Below the pieces are notes generated by a model, which was given only the letters and a program-made list of their open reading frames with translations, did not search any database and was not told where the DNA came from. This document shows positions 26,309 to 35,966 of a DNA stretch of 64,000 nucleotides, piece by piece. Source of the stretch: Halorubrum salsamenti (GTDB lineage: Archaea; Halobacteriota; Halobacteria; Halobacteriales; Haloferacaceae); NCBI RefSeq assembly GCF_007671685.1, contig NZ_VCNL01000004.1:1-64000 (forward strand). Reading direction: 5' to 3'. Both the position numbers and the translations under genes were made by a program. Each line of letters opens with the position of its first letter. The stretch's first letter is position 1.

Positions 26309-27544
26309 ATGGACGCACTCGTGCGACCCGTCGTCGATCCGGGGTTCGCGGCGATGGCGCTGGCGTTCCTGTCTGGGGGCGTCGCGCTCGGGACCGCGAG
26401 CGGGCTCGTGCCGGGCCTCCACGCCAACAACTTCGCGCTGCTTCTGGCCGGGCTCGCCCCCTCGGTCTCGGCCGACCCGCTGCTCGTCGGCGTCGCGATG
26501 CTCGGAGCGGGCGTGGTCCACTCCTTCCTCGACATCGTGCCCGCGCTCGCGCTCGGCGTCCCGGACGCGGCCACGGCCGTCGCGGCGCTACCGGGCCACC
26601 GACTCGTGGTTGCCGGACGCGGTCGAGAGGCGGTCCGGCTCTCGGCGGTGGGGTCGGGGCTGGCCGTCGCCCTCGCGGTCCCGCTGGCCGTTCCGATCAC
26701 GTGGATCATGATGCGCGGTTACCCCGTCGTCAGGGAGTATCTCCCGCTGCTTTTGGGCGTCGTCGTCGCCTTTCTCGTGCTCACCGAGTCGTCGAAGCGG
26801 GCAGCGCTCGGCGGCCTCGCCGCGTTCCTCGCGAGCGCGGCGCTCGGCCTCGCGACGCTCGACGCCGACCCCGCGGCGCCGCTCGACGCCGGCGGGGTCC
26901 TCGCGCCGCTGTTCGCCGGGCTGTTCGGCGCCCCGGTGCTCGTCGACGCCGTGGGCGGCGGGGGCGTTCCGCCGCAGGCCGACGCCCGGATCGCGATGAG
27001 TCGCCGCGGGCTCGGCGTCAGCGCGGGCGGCGGGTCGCTCGCGGGCGCGGTCGTCGGCTACGTGCCGGGCGTCTCCGCGGCCATCGCGGCGGTCGCGGCG
27101 CTGCCGGCGGTCCCGCGCGACGAGTCGGACCGCGGGTTCGTCGTCGCCACGAGCGGCGCGAACACGGCGAACACGATATTCGCGCTGTTCGCGCTCGTCG
27201 CGCTCGGGACGCCGCGGACGGGGGTCACCGTCGCGATCGACCGCGCCGAGGTCCCCTTCGCGCTCCCGATCCTGCTCGTCGCGGCCGCGACCGCCGCGGC
27301 GTGCGGGTTCGCGCTCGTGTTGCTGGTCGGCGACGCGTACCTCCGCGTCGTCGGGAACGCGGACTACACGCGGCTCTCCGTCGGCGTGTTGGGGCTGCTC
27401 GCGGGCATCTCGTACGCGTTCGCGGGCGCCTTCGGAGTCGGCGTGTTCGCCCTTGCTGGGGCGCTCGGGCTCGTCCCGCCGCGGGTCGGCGCGCGGCGAG
27501 TCCACCTGATGGGGGTGTTGATCGGACCGCTCATGCTTGGGTGA
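26309..27544 (+). CDS. Tripartite tricarboxylate transporter permease (TctA / DUF112)
   Basis: This 411-residue membrane protein has about ten hydrophobic segments. It carries the TctA-like repeats: GTASGLVPGLHANNFALLL near residue 32 and GAVVGYVPGVSAAIAAVAAL near residue 245, each containing the G-x-x-x-G-x-x-P-G motif. FVVATSGANTANTIFALFAL follows. Such proteins are the large membrane subunit of carboxylate uptake systems, but no TctB or TctC partners are present here. The archaeal single-gene form may act alone or in another transport role. The start at 26309 is the ATG before DALVRPVVDP. Confidence 0.85.
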   Translation: MDALVRPVVDPGFAAMALAFLSGGVALGTASGLVPGLHANNFALLLAGLAPSVSADPLLVGVAMLGAGVVHSFLDIVPALALGVPDAATAVAALPGHRLVVAGRGREAVRLSAVGSGLAVALAVPLAVPITWIMMRGYPVVREYLPLLLGVVVAFLVLTESSKRAALGGLAAFLASAALGLATLDADPAAPLDAGGVLAPLFAGLFGAPVLVDAVGGGGVPPQADARIAMSRRGLGVSAGGGSLAGAVVGYVPGVSAAIAAVAALPAVPRDESDRGFVVATSGANTANTIFALFALVALGTPRTGVTVAIDRAEVPFALPILLVAAATAAACGFALVLLVGDAYLRVVGNADYTRLSVGVLGLLAGISYAFAGAFGVGVFALAGALGLVPPRVGARRVHLMGVLIGPLMLG

Positions 27545-27628
27545 ACCACGGTATCCCGTCTCAGTCGGCCGCACGGAGTGCGGGGGCAAAGAACAACGGT
27601 TAAAAGTCGCGCGGTGGTGGTTTACTGT

Positions 27629-27808
27629 ATGAGCGAGAGTGAAACGCAGGGCACCCGGCAGTGTGTCTCCTGTGGCATTCAGGTGGCCGGGATGAACGCC
27701 GCGCGATTCTCCTGTCCCGACTGCGGGGAGACGATCCACCGGTGCGCCAAGTGCCGGAAGCAGAGCAACCTCTACGAGTGTCCCGACTGCGGCTTCCGAG
27801 GGCCCTGA
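27629..27808 (+). CDS. HVO_2753-type zinc-finger microprotein
   Basis: This 59-residue protein has four CxxC(G) knuckles: CVSCGI, CPDCGE, CAKCRK and CPDCGF, enough to bind two zinc ions. It matches the Haloferax HVO_2753 family, for which a two-zinc structure and effects on swarming and biofilm formation have been reported (from memory). The ATG at 27629 is about 28 bases after a TTAAAAG box. The aEF-1beta gene begins two bases after its stop, so the two are co-transcribed, suggesting a link to translation. Confidence 0.92.
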   Translation: MSESETQGTRQCVSCGIQVAGMNAARFSCPDCGETIHRCAKCRKQSNLYECPDCGFRGP

Positions 27809-27810
27809 CC

Positions 27811-28077
27811 ATGGGAGACGTCGCTGCCAAAATCAAGGTCATGCCGAACAGCCCCGACGTGGACCTCGACGGCCTGCAGGACCGACTGGAGGAGTCGCTC
27901 CCGCAGGGCGCGAAGATCCGCGGCTTCCAGCGCGACGACGTCGCGTTCGGGCTCGTCGCCCTCCTGCCGACCGTTATCGTCCCCGACGGCGCGGGCGGCA
28001 CCGAGGCCGTCGAAGAAGCGTTCAACGAGGTCGACGGCGTCGAGTCCGTCGCCGTCGAGAACGTCGGTCGCCTCTAG
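27811..28077 (+). CDS. ef1b: Translation elongation factor aEF-1beta
   Basis: The 88-residue protein is the archaeal guanine-nucleotide exchange factor for EF-1alpha, reloading it with GTP during elongation. It starts [19 protein letters not shown] and contains [14 protein letters not shown] and a ferredoxin-like fold pattern ending [10 protein letters not shown]. It lies two bases downstream of the zinc-finger gene, an arrangement conserved in haloarchaea. Length and motifs are standard. Confidence 0.95.
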   Translation: MGDVAAKIKVMPNSPDVDLDGLQDRLEESLPQGAKIRGFQRDDVAFGLVALLPTVIVPDGAGGTEAVEEAFNEVDGVESVAVENVGRL

Positions 28078-28173
28078 GCGACTTCGGTCTCGTCGTCAAC
28101 GACGCGAAAATGGCATTTCTGCGTCCGACCGTTCCCCGACCGGAGAGCGGCGGCCGTGCGCTCCGATCAGTCG

Positions 28174-28554
28174 TTACGCGACGTGCTCTGAGATCCACGC
28201 GGTGAGGTCGTCGCCCGGGATGAACCCCTCCGCGCGTCGCGCGACGGGCTCGCCGTCGACGAACAGCACGAACAGCGGGACGCTCCGCACGTCGAACCGC
28301 TCGACGAGGGGCGGATCGTCGCGGGGATTCACCGCGGCGACGGCGATATCCAGCTCGCGAGCGACGTTGCCGAGGACGGGCTCCATGCTCGCGCAGATGC
28401 CGCAGCCGTCCGTGTAGAACTCGACCACGGCGGCGTCCGCGTCGGCGACGAACGCGTCGAGCGCGTCTTCGTCGGTGAGAGATACCGGCCGGCGAACCGC
28501 TTCGGAGGCGCCGTCGGCGGACCCGGAGTTCTTCGATTCGGTCTTGGGCTCCAT
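28174..28554 (-). CDS. Thioredoxin family protein
   Basis: The 126-residue protein has a 28-residue polar N-terminal extension and then a thioredoxin fold with the active site YTDGCGICASMEP, a CGIC instead of the usual CGPC. The cis-Pro loop is VRSVPLFVLFVDGE. It should act as a cytoplasmic disulfide reductase or isomerase. The ATG at 28554 was chosen; another ATG is six bases upstream. A TTTATC box about 25 bases upstream suggests its own leaderless promoter. Confidence 0.9.
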   Translation of the reverse strand: MEPKTESKNSGSADGASEAVRRPVSLTDEDALDAFVADADAAVVEFYTDGCGICASMEPVLGNVARELDIAVAAVNPRDDPPLVERFDVRSVPLFVLFVDGEPVARRAEGFIPGDDLTAWISEHVA

Positions 28555-28614
28555 ACACACTATTGTCGCCGAGCGGTGATAAAGCCTCGTGTCGGGGTCG
28601 CGACGGTGTCGCCC

Positions 28615-31600
28615 TCACCGGTCGAGGAGTCGTCGGAGCCGTCGGTGGACGATGTCGGGCGGCCACGAAGCCGCGGTCGTCTCGGTCGCGACCCCGAACG
28701 TCTCGACGGTCCGGCGGACGGTGGCGTCCGACGCACCGCTCTGTTCCGCGAGGAACGCGTACGCCGCGATCTGAAGCTCGTACCGCCGGCGCGTCTCGGG
28801 GGTCGGCTCGGCCAGAGCGATCTTCGCGTCGGTCACGAACCGCTCCCCGGTCGGATACTCGACGACGAAGTCCGCCCGCCCGTGGATCTCGACTTCGAGA
28901 TCGCCGACCTCGGCCAGCCCGTCCAGCTGGCGTTCGACGGTGACCTCGGTCGCCGGATCCGCGATCCGGTCCCACAAGTCGGAGTCGAGGAAGTCGTCGA
29001 GGACGGTCTCGAAGAAGGCGAACATCCCCTCCCGTTCGGCCTCGTCGACCGGTCCCGGGAGCGCGTTCACGGCCTCGTCGAAGGAGGCACGCACCGCGGG
29101 CCCCGCGGTCCGGATCGCCCGTTCGTCGACGCCGCTGGCGACCAGTTCCGTGAGCGCGTCGTGGAGACACGTCCCCACCTCCCCGGGACCGAGCCGATCG
29201 AATCGCAGGGGGAGATCGTCGGACACCTCGTTCGTCGTCGTGTGCAGCGGCTCGCCCAACAGGTGGGCGAGCGCGTACCGATCGGCGTCCTCCGTCAGCG
29301 GGTACATCGTACTGGGGCTCAGGAACCGGGGAACCCACGGGTCGAGCCGATCGCGGCGCGGCGGAGATCCGGCGACGTGATCGCGCCCGGTCCGCGGAGC
29401 CGGGGCGTCGCGTCCGGCGAACAGGTCCGCGTCGTTGACGCCGACTGCGATCGCGTCCCGGTTCGGGTCCGCGTCGAGCCGCAGCTCGTAGGAGTCGGTG
29501 CCGCCGCGCGGGAACGCTAGCCCGTCGCGGAGCGTGTCGAGCCACCGGTCCCGAGCCTGGTCCGTCTCCGCGTCAGAGCGGGGGAGCGGAACGACGAGGT
29601 GGTCCCGAGCCCGGGTGAGCGCCACGTACAGCAGCCGCCACGCCTCGGCGCGCTCGTTTTCCGCCACCCTTCGGAGCCGGTCCGGGCCGACGAGCGCGTC
29701 GCGATCCGCGGAGTCAGACGCAGAATCCCGCCAGCGGGCGGTCGCCCAGCGGAGCCCGGCGTCGCGTCCCCAGCCGTCCCCGGCGCCGTACAGCCCGCCG
29801 TCGAACGGGGGGAGGACGATGTCTTCGGGCACGTCCGTGTTCGTCGGCGGGGCGAGCCCCGCGATCGGTCCCTGCGTGATGAACCGCCGGGCGTGAGGGC
29901 CGCGTGACCAGACGTCAAACCCGGGGTCGGCGACGACGACGACGTCGTCCTGGTCCCCTTTCGCCCGGTGAACCGTGCGGAACTCGACGTCGTAGGCGGC
30001 GCCGGCCGCGCTCGGCTGCGTCGGGCCGACGCCGGGCTCCTCGCGGAACGGTTCCGCGAGGTCGATCAGCTCCGCGGGCGGGTAGCGGCCGTCCCCCTCC
30101 CACTCGGAGAGCGTCTCGACGAGCGCGTCGAGGTTCGCGACCCGCTGGTCGGGATCGGTCTCGGCGACGCGTTCGTTCGAATCGGGACCGGTCTCGGCGA
30201 CGCATCCGTTCGGGTCGGCTCGCAGCGCGAGCGCCTCGATGACTTCTTCGACGTAGACGCTCGCCGGGAGCCGCTGAAATACGTCGCTACGGTCGCGGAG
30301 CCGGACGAGTCCGCGGAGGGTCTCTCGCTGCGCCTCTCCGACGGCGCCCGGTCCGTCGTCGAGCACTCGATCGAGGTCCCACGAGCGGGCCTCGAAGGGG
30401 GCCGCATCGAACGCGGCGTTCAGCGGGGACTCGGTGAGGAGCTCGGCGGTGCGCTCCGGGGAGCCGGGCGCGATCAGCCACTGGCAGACGGCGAGCACCA
30501 CCTCGACGGCGGGAGAGTCGAACAGCGCGTCGGTCGCGGTGCGGACCCGAAGTCCCTCCGCGGTGAAGGCCGCCTCGTACTCGGGCATCCGCGTCCCGCG
30601 GCGGAACAGCACCGTGACGCCGAGCGGGTCGCCGTCGTCGTCGCAGAACGTCCCGTCGGCGAACCCCCGCGAGACGTGAGTCGCGAGCATGTTCGCTTCC
30701 CCGACCGCTCCGTCGGGGTTCGCCCACATCGCGGAGCCGGGACGGCCGACGCCGGCGAACGAGGAGACGTGTACCGCCGCCCCGTCGTCGCCGTCGCGAG
30801 CCGCGTCCAATCGCGGGTACGAGGCGTCGAGATCGCCGAGATCCCCGCGGGCCGGGTCGTCGAACACCGGCTCGGCGATGGCGTTGATCCCCGCGGCGAT
30901 GTCGGGGACGCACCGGTAGGTGGTGGTCGCCGTCCGGTTCTCGTGGGTGTCCCAGTCCACGCCGAGGTACGTCCCCTCGGTCGTCGCGGCGCCGAACCAC
31001 CGCGGGTCGGCGTGTCGCCACAGGTAGATCCCCTGGAGAACGTCGCCGCAGGCGAACACGCGAGACCCGTCGGTCACGGCGTGCGAGAGCGCGGCGTGCT
31101 GGACGGCCGAGACGTCCTGCGCCTCGTCGAGGACCAGGCTCCGGATCCGCGACCGATACGTCCGGAGGACCCGGTCGCGGTGCGAGTCGTCGATCGATCG
31201 GAGCGGCTCCGGGAAGCTCGATCGGTCGCCCGGCCCGTCGAAGTACGCGTCCACGAGGTACGCGACGTCCGTGTGCGAGACCGCACCGTACTCCCGAACC
31301 GCGGTCCGGTAGCGGGCGCGGTACGCCGAGAGGACGGCGCAGAAGTCGTCGATCCGCGCGTCCCACGCGTCGTACAGCTCGCGGTCGGCGTCGAGGAGGC
31401 GCGCTCGGTCCGGGGCGGTCACGGCCTCGCGGACTCGGTCGCCGGCTTCTCCGTCACCCGTGTTCCCACCGCCCGTTCCGTCGCCATCGACGAACCGCTC
31501 GACGGACCGCACGATGTCGTCGAACGAGTCGGGTCTCCCGTCGGGATACGTCGAGTCGCGCGTCCGCGCCAGCTCCGATCGGAACGCCTCGGTCGAGAGG

Positions 31601-32226
31601 CGCCGATCGCGACAGTACGTCAGCGCGTCCGCCAGCATCTCGTCGACGCCGGCGTCGTACTCGCCCTCCGGATACGCGGCCTCGAGGTTGCGGAGCCGCC
31701 GGCCGTGCTCCGGGTCGTCGCGGAGCGACCCGTAGCAGTCGCGGTGGACCCGCTTCAGGAGCGCGTCGTTCCCGACCGACGGCGTCTCCTCGAAGCCGAT
31801 GTCGCCGGCGAACTCCCGGAAGATCCCGCGCAGAAACCCGTCGATTGTGCCCGCGTAGGGGGCCTGTCGCGTGCGCTCCCGGAGGTATCGCAGCTCCGCC
31901 TCGGAGACGTCGGCCGCCGCGGGGACGAGTTCGTGTTCGACGATCTCCCGCAACCGGTCGCATATCGCCGGCACGATCTCCGCCGCCTCGTCGCGGTTGA
32001 ACGAGACGACCGCGACGTGCTGCTCCGGGGTCGGGTCCCCCGCCACGTATCGGCGGAGAATGTCCTCGGCGGCGACGTGGTGAGCGACGACCGATTTGCC
32101 CGCCCCGGGAACGCAGTCGAGGGTGAACAGCCCGGCGTCGGACTCGAAGTACGCCTCCTTGATCTCCCGCTGTGCGCCCCGCAGCCTGAGGGGGTCGCCG
32201 TCGTCGGCGTCGCGGTCGTTACTCAC
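28615..32226 (-). CDS. AddA/UvrD-like helicase-nuclease
   Basis: This ~1203-residue protein combines a superfamily 1 helicase with a RecB-type nuclease. Walker A is GAGKS near residue 44; LDEAQDVSAVQ is motif II; FRTVHRAKGDQ is motif V and LLYVALTRARDH is motif VI. The C-terminal nuclease has GRADFVVE, VTDAKIA and ELQIAAYAF, giving the Asp, Asp-x-Lys and Gln-x-x-x-Tyr residues of PD-(D/E)XK enzymes. It should process double-strand DNA ends. A GTG at 32226 overlaps the upstream stop by 8 bp; an ATG at 32250 is an alternative. It is the last of three overlapping genes. Confidence 0.85.
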   Translation of the reverse strand: MSNDRDADDGDPLRLRGAQREIKEAYFESDAGLFTLDCVPGAGKSVVAHHVAAEDILRRYVAGDPTPEQHVAVVSFNRDEAAEIVPAICDRLREIVEHELVPAAADVSEAELRYLRERTRQAPYAGTIDGFLRGIFREFAGDIGFEETPSVGNDALLKRVHRDCYGSLRDDPEHGRRLRNLEAAYPEGEYDAGVDEMLADALTYCRDRRLSTEAFRSELARTRDSTYPDGRPDSFDDIVRSVERFVDGDGTGGGNTGDGEAGDRVREAVTAPDRARLLDADRELYDAWDARIDDFCAVLSAYRARYRTAVREYGAVSHTDVAYLVDAYFDGPGDRSSFPEPLRSIDDSHRDRVLRTYRSRIRSLVLDEAQDVSAVQHAALSHAVTDGSRVFACGDVLQGIYLWRHADPRWFGAATTEGTYLGVDWDTHENRTATTTYRCVPDIAAGINAIAEPVFDDPARGDLGDLDASYPRLDAARDGDDGAAVHVSSFAGVGRPGSAMWANPDGAVGEANMLATHVSRGFADGTFCDDDGDPLGVTVLFRRGTRMPEYEAAFTAEGLRVRTATDALFDSPAVEVVLAVCQWLIAPGSPERTAELLTESPLNAAFDAAPFEARSWDLDRVLDDGPGAVGEAQRETLRGLVRLRDRSDVFQRLPASVYVEEVIEALALRADPNGCVAETGPDSNERVAETDPDQRVANLDALVETLSEWEGDGRYPPAELIDLAEPFREEPGVGPTQPSAAGAAYDVEFRTVHRAKGDQDDVVVVADPGFDVWSRGPHARRFITQGPIAGLAPPTNTDVPEDIVLPPFDGGLYGAGDGWGRDAGLRWATARWRDSASDSADRDALVGPDRLRRVAENERAEAWRLLYVALTRARDHLVVPLPRSDAETDQARDRWLDTLRDGLAFPRGGTDSYELRLDADPNRDAIAVGVNDADLFAGRDAPAPRTGRDHVAGSPPRRDRLDPWVPRFLSPSTMYPLTEDADRYALAHLLGEPLHTTTNEVSDDLPLRFDRLGPGEVGTCLHDALTELVASGVDERAIRTAGPAVRASFDEAVNALPGPVDEAEREGMFAFFETVLDDFLDSDLWDRIADPATEVTVERQLDGLAEVGDLEVEIHGRADFVVEYPTGERFVTDAKIALAEPTPETRRRYELQIAAYAFLAEQSGASDATVRRTVETFGVATETTAASWPPDIVHRRLRRLLDR

Positions 32227-33523
32227 GATCGCCCTCCGTCCCGTCGTCATCACCGTTCGGCCCGCCGACGACGATATCCCGCAGTGCCGGCGGAAGCTCC
32301 CGGTCCGCCCCGACCAACCGCCGCCTGGACTCCTCTGAGACCCGCCGCGTCTCGACGTGGTCGAGCAACGGGGAGCGGGCCACCTCGTCGCCGCCGGGGG
32401 ACCGGGTGTGGCGGGTGACGACGACACAGTCCCCCGCCGCCCGGAGCGCGTCGACGAACTGGTCGCGGTCGCGGCCGCCGACCCACGCCGGCTGCGGCGC
32501 CAGCGCTCCGGTCGCGCCCTCGCCCCGGAGGACCGCCTCTCGGAACTCCGGCGGCAACGCGGACTGCGACGGCCGCGGCCACTCCTCGGCCGTCAGTCCG
32601 ACGGCGATTACGTACGGGACTTCGAGTGCCCAGAGGTCGTTCGCCTCGAAGACGTCGAGGGCGCGGGCGTTCGAGTGTTCCCGGCGACCGGGGCGCTGCG
32701 TGGCGATCACGCCGGCGAGATCGGCGACCGCGCTCCACGAACGCTCCAGCGTCCCCGCTTCCAGACGGTCGGCGAACTTGTGCCGCAGCTGCCGAACGAG
32801 GGTGCGAACGCGGACGATCGCACGCGCGTCGGTCTCGGTATCGAGTAGCGCCGGCGAGTCCGCACTCTTCGTCTCCGGGACCGCGCGTTCGGCGTATCCC
32901 TCGATCGCCTCGCCGAGCAGCGAGGTGACCGACGCCGGCTCCGGGGACGGGGCGGCGTCGATCCACTCGGCGAACCGTCGGAGCCGATCGTCGGCGCCGT
33001 CGACCGAGTCGAACAGTTCGATCCACTCGGGGATCGGTCGTGAACCGTCCGGGAGCACGTCCCTGGCTCGGTGTACCGCCTCGGCCTCCATCGGCCACTC
33101 CGCCGACAGGGAGGGCGATCCGTCCGGGAGCGGCGGGTCAAGTGGATCACCCGAGGTCGGCGGCGACCACCGGAGTTCGAGCGGCCGCAGCAGCGCGTCT
33201 CGGTCCACGGCGTCACCGGCCAGCACCTCGCACACCGACTCGACGAGGGCGTACGGGCGGGTCTGCGTCACGCGGAGCTGCGTCCAGAACACCGGTGCGA
33301 TCGCGTACTGGAGCGCCGCCCGGAACAGCGGCTCCTCATACGGGTCGAGGTCGCGGACAGCGACGGCAACGTCCCGTATCGGAACGCCGCGGTCCCGGAG
33401 CGAGGCCGCTACCGCCATCGCGCTACGCGCCTCGTCCCGGCGCGTCGGAGAGGCGATCTCGATCATCGGCACGTCGGGCGCGTCGATCGGCCCCGAGAGC
33501 GCGAGCCGGTCGGATCGAGTCAT
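32219..33523 (-). CDS. AddB-like protein, C-terminal half as separate gene
   Basis: The 434-residue protein has helicase-like features of an AddB subunit second domain: MIEIASPTRRDEARSAM and SLRDRGVPIRDVAVAVRDLD, with LRVTQTRPYALVESV downstream, then YVIAVGLTAEEWPRP and DQFVDALRAAGDCVVVTRHT near the end. No Walker A and no cysteine-rich nuclease domain are seen, so it is probably a scaffold or DNA-recognition subunit. It overlaps its upstream neighbour by ATGA and its downstream helicase partner by 8 bp, implying a three-protein complex. Confidence 0.65.
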   Translation of the reverse strand: MTRSDRLALSGPIDAPDVPMIEIASPTRRDEARSAMAVAASLRDRGVPIRDVAVAVRDLDPYEEPLFRAALQYAIAPVFWTQLRVTQTRPYALVESVCEVLAGDAVDRDALLRPLELRWSPPTSGDPLDPPLPDGSPSLSAEWPMEAEAVHRARDVLPDGSRPIPEWIELFDSVDGADDRLRRFAEWIDAAPSPEPASVTSLLGEAIEGYAERAVPETKSADSPALLDTETDARAIVRVRTLVRQLRHKFADRLEAGTLERSWSAVADLAGVIATQRPGRREHSNARALDVFEANDLWALEVPYVIAVGLTAEEWPRPSQSALPPEFREAVLRGEGATGALAPQPAWVGGRDRDQFVDALRAAGDCVVVTRHTRSPGGDEVARSPLLDHVETRRVSEESRRRLVGADRELPPALRDIVVGGPNGDDDGTEGDRE

Positions 33524-34338
33524 TCGAACGCCTCCGTTCCGGGCTCGGCGATGGAAAGGAGGTCGGGGACCCGGCGCCGGAGGTACTCCCCTGTCCCCTC
33601 CCGGAAGTGGATGTGGATCTCGACGGGCGTGGCGACCAACAGTCCGTGGACGAGGTCGGTGTGCGGCGCCGACAGGCCGCTGAGACCGAGGAGCGTGAGG
33701 CGGTCGATAGCCGGGTACGCTTCGTTCCACACCGAGCCGCTCGTCGCTGTGATCGACCGGGTCGCGCGACGCAGAAGAGCCGTCTCGGAGACCGCCTTCG
33801 CGGTCCGGCCCCGGAGCTCACGTTCGATATCGAGTCCGGCGTGGAGGAGTTCGTCCGCTTCGTCGTCGATCGGCTCGTCGATCTCGGCGGCGGTGTCCGC
33901 CCAAGCCGCGATCCGCTCCGGGTGGAAGTTGGTGACCGTTTCAACGTCGGTTCGGACCTGTTCGACCCGCTGCGGGTCCCTCGAAGCGGCCCCGGTCGGA
34001 AGAGAGACTCCGAGCGGCCCGTCAGGCCCCACGGATTCGAGGATCGACCGGATCATCGAGAGGCGGTCGATGCGGTCGACGGCCGCGGTCGGACGGCCCG
34101 CCGCCTCCAAGACGCGGATACAGATCCCGACCGGGTCCGCGAAGCGAAAGGCGTCCTTCGGCAGCCGCGCCTCGCGGAGCCGACGCTGGACGTTCCGCTG
34201 GTGAAGTTCGACCGGGGACACGACGAGTTCGTTCGGGTGTGAACGGGGTCGAGCCCGCTCGAACAGCCGCCCTTCATCGCCGACGTGAAGACTCAGTCGG
34301 TCCGGAGTCTCGTCGTCGAGTGCGCGCGTTCCTTCCAT
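33520..34338 (-). CDS. AddB-like protein, N-terminal half as separate gene
   Basis: The 272-residue protein is first in the AddAB-like operon. It has RSHPNELVVSPVELHQRNV, RLPKDAFRFADPVGICIRVL and DRIDRLSMIRSIL, which resemble the early region of archaeal AddB-like or inactivated UvrD-like proteins. VLSETALLRR-type and YPAIDRLTLLGLSGLSAPH patterns follow. No ATP-binding motif is visible. The ATG at 34338 follows a clear upstream gap, while the frame continues open through GC-rich shadow. The functional call depends on the overlapping neighbours. Confidence 0.6.
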   Translation of the reverse strand: MEGTRALDDETPDRLSLHVGDEGRLFERARPRSHPNELVVSPVELHQRNVQRRLREARLPKDAFRFADPVGICIRVLEAAGRPTAAVDRIDRLSMIRSILESVGPDGPLGVSLPTGAASRDPQRVEQVRTDVETVTNFHPERIAAWADTAAEIDEPIDDEADELLHAGLDIERELRGRTAKAVSETALLRRATRSITATSGSVWNEAYPAIDRLTLLGLSGLSAPHTDLVHGLLVATPVEIHIHFREGTGEYLRRRVPDLLSIAEPGTEAFE

Positions 34339-34457
34339 TGTCGATACCGACGGTTCGTCGGTCCCGACCTTACAGCGTCCTCCCCCGAACCGTTGTCGGT
34401 CGCGGGTGTCCCGGTTGCAGATCGGTCCGACGAGAGCGACCGGCAGGCCGCTCCCAG

Positions 34458-34886
34458 CTACTCCTCTCGGTCGGCCGCGTCCAGAAGCATGACGGCTCCG
34501 CCGAGCAGCGCGACGTTCTTCAGGAAGTTGATCTTGTTGTCGTGGCGTGCCTTCCCCTCCATCGTCCAGAAGTCGTGGATCGAGGGGGTCGTCCCGAGGA
34601 AGAACACGATCAGCGCCCCGGCTGACGCGCGGGGGAACCGCCAGAGGACGACGCCGAGGTTGGCGACGAACAGCATCCCGGTGACGAGCGGCACGAGCAC
34701 GTCGGGCATCGGGACGCCCTTCTCCTCGGCGACCGCGACGCGCTTCTCGTTGTTCTTGAACCCGTCGACGGCCATGTACGCGAGGACGCCGCCGTAGAGG
34801 GCGCGTCCGATCGCGGACGGCGGGCCGGCGGTCGATTTCGGGTCGGCGGCCGACTCCGGACCGCCGGCCGACTCGCCGTCGCTCAC
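34458..34886 (-). CDS. DoxX-like membrane protein
   Basis: The 142-residue protein has an acidic N-terminus (about 25 residues) and four hydrophobic helices, with the DoxX-like pattern GRALYGGVLAYMAVDGF, PLVTGMLFVANLGVVLWRF and HDFWTMEG. DoxX-family proteins are small quinone-associated or detoxification-linked membrane proteins, but the role is unknown here. The ATG overlaps the stop of the BNR-propeller gene upstream by 4 bp, so the two are co-expressed under the shared operator at 35967. Confidence 0.8.
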   Translation of the reverse strand: MSDGESAGGPESAADPKSTAGPPSAIGRALYGGVLAYMAVDGFKNNEKRVAVAEEKGVPMPDVLVPLVTGMLFVANLGVVLWRFPRASAGALIVFFLGTTPSIHDFWTMEGKARHDNKINFLKNVALLGGAVMLLDAADREE

Positions 34887-35935
34887 GCCGACACCACCTC
34901 GATGCGGCTGACGTTCGCGTCGACGCGACCGACCGTCTCGTACGCGCCGCCGTCGGTCCGACGCATGATCCGGCCCTCGACGTCATCCCGCTGGTCCGGC
35001 ACGTCGAACAGGCCGGAGCCGCAGATCACGTCGCCGTCGCACACGGCCCACGTCTCGACGATCTCGTGGGGCTCGCCCGGGAACGGGACCCGCTCGAAGT
35101 CGCGACCGAAGTTCGTCGACTCGAACAGCGCGACCTCGTGGTCGTCGTTCACCCACGCCGGCGGCGCCTCCTCGCCCCCGCAGAAGAAGAGGGTGCCGTC
35201 GTGGACGAACACGCGCCGGACGTACGAGAACTCGTTCCCCGTGTCGATCCGCGTCCACGACTCGCCGGCGTCGGTGGTACGCCAGAGGCCGCCCTCGCCG
35301 ACCGCGTGGCCCAGTCCCAGGTTCTCCAAGTCGTGGTCGAGGTACCCGGTCGCCGCGAGCCAGACGTCCTCCGAGATCGGCAGGATCTGGTGAACGTCGT
35401 CGACGATTGTGTCGCGTCGATCGGTCCACGTCTGTCCGGCGTCCGCACTCAGGTGGATCCCCCCCGCCTCGACGCCCGCGATCAGCCGGTCCGGGCGTCC
35501 GGGAACCGCTTCGAGCGCACGCAACCGGGCGTAGTGCGGGTCGATCGGCGACTCCCAGTGCCCGCGCGACGAGAGGTCGCGGAACCCCTTCAGCTCCGTC
35601 CACGTCTCGCCGCCGTCGACGGAGCGGAAGACGTACGGATCGTTCGTCCCGGCGTAGAGCGATCCGTCCGCCGTCGCGAGGACCGACCAGACCTCGCTTT
35701 GCCCCGCGTGCCAGAAGCGGTCCCCGAGGGGAACGCCGAGGTCTGCCCACGTCTCGCCGCCGTCCAGCGAGCGGTACGCCCCCGTCGAGGACGCGACGAA
35801 GACGCCTTCGGTGTGGTCCCAGGACGTCACGGCGGTGACGACCCCGCAGTCGAGCACCCGTTCCGGATCCCCCCGATCGAACGGCACGGCCTCGGTGCGG
35901 TAGAGTCCGTCATCTGTCCCGATCAAAAGTGTCAT
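34883..35935 (-). CDS. BNR/Asp-box beta-propeller protein
   Basis: The 350-residue protein has repeated Asp-box motifs: SLDGGETW, SVDGGETW, SADAGQTW, TTDAGESW and STNFGRDF. This spacing makes a six- or seven-bladed propeller like sialidases and photosystem assembly factor YCF48. No signal peptide is seen, so it is probably cytoplasmic. The catalytic Arg triad of sialidases is not evident, so a sugar or ligand sensor is as likely as an enzyme. It is divergent from a TatD-like hydrolase and lies beside a 20-bp operator matching that of the TetR gene. Confidence 0.8.
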   Translation of the reverse strand: MTLLIGTDDGLYRTEAVPFDRGDPERVLDCGVVTAVTSWDHTEGVFVASSTGAYRSLDGGETWADLGVPLGDRFWHAGQSEVWSVLATADGSLYAGTNDPYVFRSVDGGETWTELKGFRDLSSRGHWESPIDPHYARLRALEAVPGRPDRLIAGVEAGGIHLSADAGQTWTDRRDTIVDDVHQILPISEDVWLAATGYLDHDLENLGLGHAVGEGGLWRTTDAGESWTRIDTGNEFSYVRRVFVHDGTLFFCGGEEAPPAWVNDDHEVALFESTNFGRDFERVPFPGEPHEIVETWAVCDGDVICGSGLFDVPDQRDDVEGRIMRRTDGGAYETVGRVDANVSRIEVVSA

Positions 35936-35966
35936 ACACACGTACGTGAGTCGAACACGTACTAAA

